Source: DATIJJ01 sp039936115 (lineage in GTDB: Bacteria; Pseudomonadota; Gammaproteobacteria; DSM-16500). From it: 23,556 nt of DNA. The stretch covers positions 1-23,556 of the forward strand of contig JBDTIZ010000111.1 of NCBI GenBank assembly GCA_039936115.1, read 5' to 3'. The notes under the pieces were generated by a model that did not search any database, had not been told where the DNA came from, and saw only the letters and a program-made list of their open reading frames with translations. A program made the position numbers and the translations under genes. Position 1 is the first letter of the stretch; each line of letters opens with the position of its first letter. This document shows, piece by piece, positions 15,824 to 21,959 of this stretch.

Positions 15824-16375
15824 ATGAGTAACCCAAGCTTGAAAGAACAACTAACCGCATTATCGTTAGGCGGATCAAGTGCTACTGAAGAACCAGACCG
15901 TAAAGATAAGAAAAAAACAAAACCTCGTCCCCATACCCATTCGCAGCCCCAACACCAATCTAAAGCGGAAAAACCGGGAAAACAAAAACCGGTCTGGCTT
16001 GAGCATGCACAATATGGCGTCGAATTGCTAAAAGCGCATTTTCCAAACTGCTTTAAAGATCTTAAGGAAATCCATCCATTAAAGATTGGCATTAAACAAG
16101 ATTTAGTAAAACACCTAGGAAGTCGTGAAGATATTGTTTTGGGTGATAAAGCTTGTATGGTGAATAGCCTAGCGTATTATGTAAATTCAGTGGCTTATCA
16201 TAAAAGCATGACTGAAGGGGCTGCGCGTATTGATTTAGAGGGCAACTCTGTGAGTAGTGTATCGGCAGAAGAATCGATTTATTCATCAGAATGCCGAAAA
16301 GCAAAATTACAAAAAAAACAGACCCCCAATACCAATGTGCGAAATAGTCAGGAACAGGAAGTCACCCCGGGTTGA
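15824..16375 (+). CDS. FinO/ProQ-domain RNA chaperone
   Basis: 183 aa from ATG 15824, with AGGAG 7 nt upstream; an upstream in-frame TTG at 15782 is less likely. Residues ~57-158 match the FinO/ProQ RNA-binding fold: FPNCF, HPLKIGIKQDL (84-94), then YYVNSVAYHKSM...GAARIDLEGN (118-141), close to the ProQ pattern RPLKIGI...GATRVDLDGNP. Residues 18-56 form a disordered, Lys/His/Pro/Gln-rich linker, and the tail is basic and polar. Such proteins bind structured 3' ends of sRNAs and mRNAs. The size resembles Legionella RocC, which with the RocR sRNA represses competence, but identity is not proven. The C-terminal Tudor-like domain of E. coli ProQ is absent. The gene is followed after 41 bp by the permease, on the same strand. 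Confidence 0.85.
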   Translation: MSNPSLKEQLTALSLGGSSATEEPDRKDKKKTKPRPHTHSQPQHQSKAEKPGKQKPVWLEHAQYGVELLKAHFPNCFKDLKEIHPLKIGIKQDLVKHLGSREDIVLGDKACMVNSLAYYVNSVAYHKSMTEGAARIDLEGNSVSSVSAEESIYSSECRKAKLQKKQTPNTNVRNSQEQEVTPG

Positions 16376-16400
16376 AAAGAGCTATTGCTTAGACCGGGGT
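16364..16400. other. Stem-loop overlapping the FinO/ProQ gene stop
   Basis: Arms ACCCCGG (16364-16370) and CCGGGGT (16394-16400), exact complements with a 23-nt loop, bracket the stop codon at 16373-16375. There is no T-run, and the permease ribosome site (GGGAG) follows within 10 bp. It could stabilise an upstream mRNA end or control translation of the permease. Confidence 0.5.
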
Positions 16401-16416
16401 TAAACGGGAGCAATGC

Positions 16417-18000
16417 ATGGAATTAAATAGACGATTTACTCCAGCCAGTTTGCTCATGTTAAGTATTAACGGCATGATTGGATCTGCCTGGTTATTTGCA
16501 CCCCTGTATGCAGCGAAAATTGCTGGATCATCTGCCATTATCGCCTGGTTGATCGGAGGCTTGGCGACCGCTATAATCGCACTGACTTTTGCTGAGTTAT
16601 CCGTTCTTTTGCCTGTTGCTGGCGGTACTGCACAAATTCCCCAGCTGAGTCATGGTACGTTTGCCAGTTTTGTTTTAAGTTGGATTGCTTGGTTATCAGC
16701 ACTCACAATGGCACCCATTGAAGTACAAGCTGTTTTGCAATATGCCTCTACGTATTTTTCAAGTCTGACTCATTTGGTTGATGGAACCCCAATACTCACC
16801 CTACAGGGGCTTGTTTGGGCAACAATTCTCATGTTGAGTTTTTGTATTATCAATATTGTCAGTTTCAAAGGGTTGGTTCGTTTTAACTTCGTTTTATTTC
16901 TTTTTAAAGTTGCCATCATTATTTTGACTATTGTCACATTGGTGCGAATTAGTTTTCATCCCGAAAATTTTACCGGAATGTTTTCAGGAACTGGGACAAA
17001 TAGTTGGCCTGCTATTTTAAGTGCGGTTGCGACGGGTGGAATTGCATTTGCTTTTACCGGTTTTAAACATGGTGTTGAATTGGCTGGTGAAGCGAAAAGA
17101 ATGGCAATTTCAATTCCATTGGCGATTGTCGGTTCTGTCGTGTGCTGTTTGATTTTATATTTAGGTTTACAAATTGCATTCATTGGCGCGCTTCATCCCA
17201 CTGCATTAGCAAACGGCTGGGAGCATTTGAGTTTTGCGGGCGATGTAGGTCCGTTTGCAGGACTTGCGGGCGGTCTGGGCGTCATATGGCTGTTAAAATT
17301 ACTTTATATCGATGCGGCAGTTTCACCTTCGGGCGCAGGATTGATTTATGTGACATCGACTGCACGAATTATTTTTGCAATGAGTAAAATTGGTTATGTG
17401 CCTCGTTTTCTTTCTTTATTGAATGGTCAAGATTTTCCGGTTGCTGCCATTTTATTTAATTTCGTTGTTGGAATGTGTTTGTTTTTGCCGCTGCCTGGCT
17501 GGCAAGCCATGGTCAGTTTTTTAGTGTCTGGCATGGTAATTTCTTATGCGATGGGACCAATTGCATTGCTTTGTTTGCGTTTAGAATTACCTAACGAAAA
17601 GCGATTGTTTCGATTGCCCGCAGCTAATGTGTTATGTCTGCTCGCTTTTTATTTTTGTAATTTAATTAGTTATTGGACGGGTTGGGACACGATTTATAAA
17701 TTAGCTATTGCAATCGCGATCGGTTTTGTTTTTTTTGGCATTGCTGCAGCAAAAGGTACAATTCAACAGAAATCATTAGGCATGAAATCTGCGATTTGGA
17801 TTGTGCCCTATTTACTAGGTTTGATTTTAATTTCTTATTTAGGTGCTTTTGGCGGGAAGAATATTATCCCGTTTGGTTGGGATTTTCTGGTTATTGCTAT
17901 TTTTAGTAGCGTGATACTTTATCTTGCGATTATTAGTCGTGCGGTCAACCTAAATGCTCAGTTTGCGGATTTTCAGGTGACCGATGAAGTGTTGACTTGA
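16417..18000 (+). CDS. APC-superfamily amino-acid permease
   Basis: 527 aa, inner-membrane protein with about 12 or more hydrophobic helices. The N-terminal segment has the APC signature in helix 1 (INGMIGSAWLFAPLYAAK), followed by FAELSVLLPVAGGTAQIP, the conserved second-helix end. Later conserved parts are GFKHGVELAGEAKRMA (the usual GFE..A.EA.NP region, here with K in place of the common E) and TSTARIIFAMSKIGYVP. APC transporters move amino acids or polyamines by proton symport or exchange; the substrate cannot be read from sequence. GGGAG lies 6 nt before ATG 16417. The gene is 41 bp after the FinO/ProQ gene and may be co-transcribed. Intracellular Legionellales depend on host amino acids, consistent with such a carrier. 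Confidence 0.9.
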   Translation: MELNRRFTPASLLMLSINGMIGSAWLFAPLYAAKIAGSSAIIAWLIGGLATAIIALTFAELSVLLPVAGGTAQIPQLSHGTFASFVLSWIAWLSALTMAPIEVQAVLQYASTYFSSLTHLVDGTPILTLQGLVWATILMLSFCIINIVSFKGLVRFNFVLFLFKVAIIILTIVTLVRISFHPENFTGMFSGTGTNSWPAILSAVATGGIAFAFTGFKHGVELAGEAKRMAISIPLAIVGSVVCCLILYLGLQIAFIGALHPTALANGWEHLSFAGDVGPFAGLAGGLGVIWLLKLLYIDAAVSPSGAGLIYVTSTARIIFAMSKIGYVPRFLSLLNGQDFPVAAILFNFVVGMCLFLPLPGWQAMVSFLVSGMVISYAMGPIALLCLRLELPNEKRLFRLPAANVLCLLAFYFCNLISYWTGWDTIYKLAIAIAIGFVFFGIAAAKGTIQQKSLGMKSAIWIVPYLLGLILISYLGAFGGKNIIPFGWDFLVIAIFSSVILYLAIISRAVNLNAQFADFQVTDEVLT

Positions 18001-18023
18001 TTGTCATTGCGCGGATGGCAAGA

Positions 18024-18725
18024 TCAAATCTGGTTACTCACTATCACTGGCACATCAGCATCTTCTACAAAATTTTTATTTAGCCATGACGCATCGGGTA
18101 CGAACAATCTAATACACCCATGGCTATCGTTATAACCAGGCACATCATACGATCCATGCAGTGCAAAACCGCCATTGAAAAACATACAGTAAGGCATAGG
18201 CGCTCCGCCTCGTCCTACCGGAAATTTAGTCGATACACAATGACGCCCTTCTTTGCGATAGACTTCGAATTTTCCTAGCGATGTATTGCAATGGCGACCG
18301 ACATCAGGACACCATCCTTTACCGCCAGACACGGGCCCCCAGGCTTGTAAAGTGCCGCCTGAGTCATAAGCACCCCAGGCTAGAATCGCGGGATTAATGG
18401 ATACAAAAATTGTTTTTTCACCGAGTGCCGCTATTTGTTTTGGGAAAGGTGAATAATCCATAATATCTAATTCACCATTCATATTTTTGGGGATAGCAAT
18501 TTTCATCCCTCGATCTAATTCAATGTTCATACGATTAATTCGTTTCACTAGATCTTTTTTTCGTGGATCAGAAAATAATTTTTCCCAACTATCTGAACGT
18601 TTTACTGTATAACAAGTGAAACGTTCTGTATCTTTGCAGAGTGTGTAACTAATCGGTAAGGCAAAAGCGCTGTGACTGATCAGCATCAGAATCACAGCCA
18701 GTGTACTGGTGATGAGCGCGAACAT
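18024..18725 (-). CDS. Exported L,D-transpeptidase (YkuD) with degenerate LysM
   Basis: 233 aa. A signal peptide spans ~1-22 (cleavage after AFA). Residues ~38-80 look like a degenerate LysM (CYTVKRSDSWEKLF, LDRGMKIAIPKN), which would bind peptidoglycan. The YkuD catalytic domain covers ~104-231 with the active-site pattern HG (190-191) and SHGCIRL (201-207); Cys204 is the nucleophile and His190 and Arg206 complete the motif. These enzymes cross-link peptidoglycan 3-3 or attach proteins to it in the periplasm. Several additional cysteines (139, 146, 163, 180) may form disulfides. AAGGAGG lies 5 nt before ATG 18725. It is convergent with the permease gene, with only a 23-bp gap. Confidence 0.92.
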   Translation of the reverse strand: MFALITSTLAVILMLISHSAFALPISYTLCKDTERFTCYTVKRSDSWEKLFSDPRKKDLVKRINRMNIELDRGMKIAIPKNMNGELDIMDYSPFPKQIAALGEKTIFVSINPAILAWGAYDSGGTLQAWGPVSGGKGWCPDVGRHCNTSLGKFEVYRKEGRHCVSTKFPVGRGGAPMPYCMFFNGGFALHGSYDVPGYNDSHGCIRLFVPDASWLNKNFVEDADVPVIVSNQI

Positions 18726-18931
18726 AATTGCCTCCTTAACAAATCAAATTGTTCGGAGTGCAATCCATGCTGTTGCAAGTAAGAATTCGTAGCAGAAACT
18801 ACCTGCTGGAACTATTTACACGTCATATGTTTTGCAACTATCCTGTGATGCAGGGATATCTTTACATCATACAGTATAGGTGAGAAATTAAACAGTGCAC
18901 AAAATCTCTGATTTTAAAAATATTTCAAATT

Positions 18932-18955
18932 TTAATCATATAGTTATATGATTAA
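18932..18955. promoter_or_regulatory. Perfect 24-bp palindrome, candidate operator
   Basis: Arms TTAATCATATA (18932-18942) and TATATGATTAA (18945-18955) are exact complements with a 2-bp centre. The palindrome is 70 bp upstream of the first crotonase ATG in a 300-bp AT-rich gap (18726-19025) that holds no gene. It looks like a binding site for a dimeric repressor or activator of the crotonase pair. No GC-rich stem or T-run is present, so a terminator is unlikely. Part of the self-complementarity could come from AT-rich composition. No regulator gene is adjacent. Confidence 0.5.
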
Positions 18956-19025
18956 TTTCATGTAATAAATAAACTTCAAAATGGATGATATTTAAACAAA
19001 TAAAGACAAATAGGATAAAATATTG

Positions 19026-19814
19026 ATGGATAAGCAAACGACTGTTTTAAACATTTCAAAACAAGAATCCGGCATATTACAGCTCACGATAAACCGACCG
19101 GATGCACTTAATGCATTGAATGCAGAATTAATGGAACAGCTTTATCAAAGCTTTCTTGCAGCGAAAGAAGATCCTAGTGTCAAAGCACTGTTGATTACTG
19201 GAGAAGGAAAAGCATTTTGTGCCGGCGCTGATATCAAACAATTAGCGGCATTAAGCGGCCAAGCGGGACTGACGTTTGCAAGACGAGGACAAATGGTATT
19301 TCGGGCACTTGAGCAATTAGGAAAACCTTCGCTTGCTGTTGTAAACGGATTTGCTTTAGGTGGCGGTTGTGAGTTAGCGATGGCAGCGACAATGCGTATT
19401 GCAGCAACGACTGCGATATTTGGCCAACCAGAGGTGAAACTGGGCGTGATTCCTGGATTTGGCGGCACACAACGTTTAGCACGTTTAGTTGGAAAAGGAC
19501 GCGCGCTTGATTTATGTCTGACAGGACGCACTATCAAAGCAGATGAGGCGCTTGCTTGGGGATTGGTTACAGAAGTTGTCGCATCTGAAGAATTAATGAA
19601 TCGTGCCAAAGTCATTTTATCGGGACTCACAAAACTTGCACCGATTGCATTGCGCAGCATTATGAGTGTTATTGATCACGGTTATAATTTATCGCTAGAA
19701 GATGCGTTTGAACTTGAGGCAGTGCATTTTGGACTTTGTTGCGGAACTGTCGACAAAAAAGAAGGTGTGAGTGCTTTCATAGAAAAACGCGCCGCAGAAT
19801 TTTCAGGAGAGTAA
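19026..19814 (+). CDS. Enoyl-CoA hydratase (crotonase family)
   Basis: 262 aa from ATG 19026; the codon before it is an in-frame TTG, and AGGA lies 10 nt upstream. Crotonases hydrate trans-2-enoyl-CoA in fatty-acid and amino-acid breakdown. The oxyanion hole AFCAGADIKQL (63-73) and GGGCELAM (112-119) are present. Both catalytic glutamates fit: Glu116 in GCEL and Glu136 in GQPEVKLG, matching the two-Glu layout of true hydratases, followed by IPGFGGTQRL. The length is normal. It is separated by 2 nt from the following gene and shares the palindromic upstream region, so the two form an operon. The exact acyl chain specificity is unknown. Confidence 0.92.
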   Translation: MDKQTTVLNISKQESGILQLTINRPDALNALNAELMEQLYQSFLAAKEDPSVKALLITGEGKAFCAGADIKQLAALSGQAGLTFARRGQMVFRALEQLGKPSLAVVNGFALGGGCELAMAATMRIAATTAIFGQPEVKLGVIPGFGGTQRLARLVGKGRALDLCLTGRTIKADEALAWGLVTEVVASEELMNRAKVILSGLTKLAPIALRSIMSVIDHGYNLSLEDAFELEAVHFGLCCGTVDKKEGVSAFIEKRAAEFSGE

Positions 19815-19816
19815 AC

Positions 19817-20896
19817 ATGCATAGTATTCCTGAAATTGAATTTGAAGAAGTGACGGGTCGTGATGGTAATCTTGGTTTAATAACATTGACTCGACCACAA
19901 GTCTTAAATGCTTTAAATCACGAGATGTTTATCGCGATGAATAAGCAATTATCGGAGTGGGAAGAAGCCAATCATATTAAGGCAGTCGTGATTCGTGCAG
20001 CAGAGGGCCGTGCATTTTGCGCAGGCGGTGATATACGTTCTGCTTATCAACGTAAAAACGAAGGCGATGCAGAGTTAAGCAATTTTTTTCGTGATGAGTA
20101 TCAACTTAACCAACATATTTATCATTATTTAAAGCCGTATATTGCATTAATGGATGGTATAACAATGGGCGGCGGTGTAGGTATTTCGGTTCACGCATCG
20201 CATCGAGTCGCAACAGAACGCTTGATATTTGCGATGCCTGAAACGGGGATTGGGTTTTATCCTGATGTGGGAGCGACTTATGTTTTATCGCATCTTCCCG
20301 ATCATATGGGCATGTATTTAGGTTTGACGGGCGCGCGAATTTCTTTGAATGATTGCAGAGCATTAGAATTAATTGATTATGGTGTAAAACCGGATTGTTT
20401 TGCGGAATTAATTTATAAACTTGCGGACACAAGTCTAACCAATGATTCAAATGCTGTGATTGATAATATTATTCAAGAATTTTCTTTACCATCAAGCGAA
20501 TCAGCTTTATTGCAACACCGTGAAAAAATAAGCCATTGCTTTAGATTAGAATCAGTCGAAGCTATTGTACATGCATTAGAAATACATACCGATCCTTGGT
20601 GCCGAGAAGTGGCTTCAAATTTAAAAACAAAATCGCCTACGAGTTTAAAAGTGACATTTCGCGCAATTAATGAAGCCAAAACATTAGACTTCGATGAATG
20701 CATGCAAATTGAATATCGCTTAACGAGTCGATTTTTAGAAGGCCATGATTTTTTTGAAGGCATACGTGCCGTGTTAGTTGATAAAGATCAAAAACCGCAT
20801 TGGAAGCCCGCTAAACTAGATGAGATTACAGCGATAGATATCAAAAAATATTTTGCGCCGTTAGAAAAAGAATTATTTGCTTTAAATCCGGAATAG
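19817..20896 (+). CDS. 3-hydroxyisobutyryl-CoA hydrolase-like crotonase
   Basis: 359 aa from ATG 19817, with AGGAGAG 5 nt upstream inside the end of the previous gene; a longer frame from 19736 only overlaps that gene. It belongs to the longer crotonase subgroup typified by HIBCH, which hydrolyses 3-hydroxyisobutyryl-CoA in valine breakdown. Motifs: AFCAGGDIRSAYQ (66-78), GITMGGGVGIS (114-124), MPETGIGFYPDVGATY (140-155, with Glu142 and Asp150 where HIBCH has its catalytic acids), and the C-terminal DFFEGIRAVLVDKDQKPHW. Two tandem crotonases suggest a short branched-chain or fatty acyl-CoA pathway; no acyl-CoA dehydrogenase or 3-hydroxyisobutyrate dehydrogenase is adjacent. Family secure; exact substrate moderate. 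Confidence 0.9.
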   Translation: MHSIPEIEFEEVTGRDGNLGLITLTRPQVLNALNHEMFIAMNKQLSEWEEANHIKAVVIRAAEGRAFCAGGDIRSAYQRKNEGDAELSNFFRDEYQLNQHIYHYLKPYIALMDGITMGGGVGISVHASHRVATERLIFAMPETGIGFYPDVGATYVLSHLPDHMGMYLGLTGARISLNDCRALELIDYGVKPDCFAELIYKLADTSLTNDSNAVIDNIIQEFSLPSSESALLQHREKISHCFRLESVEAIVHALEIHTDPWCREVASNLKTKSPTSLKVTFRAINEAKTLDFDECMQIEYRLTSRFLEGHDFFEGIRAVLVDKDQKPHWKPAKLDEITAIDIKKYFAPLEKELFALNPE

Positions 20897-20914
20897 AATA
20901 AATGATAGAGGTAA

Positions 20915-20946
20915 GGTGGATTAGGCGTTTTGTGCCATAATCCACC
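20915..20946. terminator. Hairpin between convergent genes, possible bidirectional terminator
   Basis: GGTGGATTA (20915-20923) and TAATCCACC (20938-20946) form a 9-bp stem that continues with GGC/GCC around one bulged A. It fills the 62-bp gap between the convergent crotonase and HdeD-like genes. No T-run follows on either strand, so termination would not be classical; GGTGG...CCACC foldbacks are also common dispersed repeats. Confidence 0.45.
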
Positions 20947-20958
20947 ATTGCTACATTG

Positions 20959-21537
20959 TTAAGTTTCCTTAGTCTTAGGCATCTCACCAGCCGCTAAAGC
21001 CGCCATCATATAAGCCCAGCCATAAATTAATAAATCAATTCCGACAAAAAGACCAATGATAAACAAACTTGAAGCAGGCCATTGGACCATGATTAACACA
21101 CCCAACAATAAGGCAACAGCACCATTCAAAAAATTCCAACCCCATTTTGGTGCACGCAATGTAAGTGAAAATATAATTCTAAAAAACCCAATCACGATAT
21201 AAAAAACACCTAATAATAACGTGAGCGATATAGAACCCCAAACTGGGCCTTTCACAAACATGAATCCAAGTGCGAGATATAATAATCCCATCAGAAAATG
21301 GATTAAAAAGCCGGTAGATTTGTGCAGCCAAAATGAAAATGTATCAACGAGGATGACAACGCCGACCGTCATAAAAAGCATACCTAGTAATACTATTGTA
21401 AATAGCGTGGTAAAAGTTGTGAAGCTTAAGGCTAGCGCACCAAGAATAAACATAATGGCACCCCAGACCAAAAACCAGCGCGAATTTTTATGAAACGCCA
21501 GCACATCTTGATCGTTAAACGGTAATAAAAAACTCAT
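20959..21537 (-). CDS. HdeD-like (DUF308) inner-membrane protein
   Basis: 192 aa from ATG 21537, where AAGGAG lies 8 nt upstream; the frame continues upstream but without a site. Six hydrophobic helices occur in pairs, with Gly-rich repeats (WGAIMFILGALAL, LLGVFYIVIGFFRI, LNGAVALLLGVLIM), the arrangement of the HdeD/DUF308 family. E. coli HdeD belongs to the acid-resistance island, but its molecular role is not settled, so no enzymatic function is given. The N-terminus is short and cytoplasmic. The only gene upstream on the same strand is spoT, 422 bp away across repeat-rich DNA, so the promoter probably lies in 21538-21628. Confidence 0.85.
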   Translation of the reverse strand: MSFLLPFNDQDVLAFHKNSRWFLVWGAIMFILGALALSFTTFTTLFTIVLLGMLFMTVGVVILVDTFSFWLHKSTGFLIHFLMGLLYLALGFMFVKGPVWGSISLTLLLGVFYIVIGFFRIIFSLTLRAPKWGWNFLNGAVALLLGVLIMVQWPASSLFIIGLFVGIDLLIYGWAYMMAALAAGEMPKTKET

Positions 21538-21628
21538 AGTTCCTGCTCCTTGGAGGTGAAATCCTATAACGCAAGATAAATTGTACTCTAATAGGAGAAC
21601 CACTGTCACCCTGCAACAAGGCAGAGCA

Positions 21629-21777
21629 CCGTCATTGCGAGCGCGAGCGAAGCAACCCAGGTTTTATTGCTCCTTAACAAGGACATAAATCTAAATTGAA
21701 GGTTAGATTTTATGCTTTCCTCTGCTATGCGAGTGACAATAAAACCTGGGTTGCTTCGCTCGCGCTCGCAATGACGG
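21629..21777. repeat. Family-D inverted repeat (41-bp perfect arms)
   Basis: Left arm 21629-21669 and right arm 21737-21777 are exact reverse complements built on GTCATTGCGAGCGCGAGC, GAAGCAACCCAGG and TTTTATTG, with a 67-nt loop. Both sides carry TGTCAC/GTGACAG sequence like family C (21604-21609; 21780-21785). The GTCATTGCGAGC...GAAGCAA motif is of a kind found dispersed in many bacteria. An open frame across it (minus, 21606-21815) is a by-product of the repeat. The element lies between spoT and the HdeD-like gene, both on the minus strand. Confidence 0.85.
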
Positions 21778-21806
21778 CGTGTGACAGCGTGTTTTCCGTC
21801 TTGCTG

Positions 21807-21922
21807 CGCGAACACATAGGTTCGCCCCTACAAAACCATGGGCAAGAGCAGCGACGAGGAATTATGTAACACGTTTAGGTTAGCGCTTATGCAGCTTGTC
21901 CGCGGGATCCAGTCAACTTGGC
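21807..21922. repeat. Single copies of repeat families B and A side by side
   Basis: A family-B unit (GCGAAC at 21808-21813 pairing with GTTCGC at 21820-21825, then CCCTAC) is followed after ~65 bp by a family-A half-arm at 21894-21922 (GCTTGTCCGCGGGATCC, then AGTCAACTTGGC). The order B-A in this orientation is the mirror of the set at 8054-8165, so this may be one end of a composite element whose other half is lost. It lies just after the spoT stop (minus strand) and may affect its 3' end. Confidence 0.7.
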
Positions 21923-21959
21923 TTCTGTTTTGAGATATAAGCTATATCAGTATTTATTA

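Noticed and set aside
19145..19660. 171-codon minus-strand open frame
   Set aside because: It is antisense to the well-supported enoyl-CoA hydratase, with no recognisable domain.
21606..21815. Minus-strand open frame of 69 codons
   Set aside because: It lies wholly inside the family-D inverted repeat and its flanks; the composition follows the repeat, and no ribosome site is evident.
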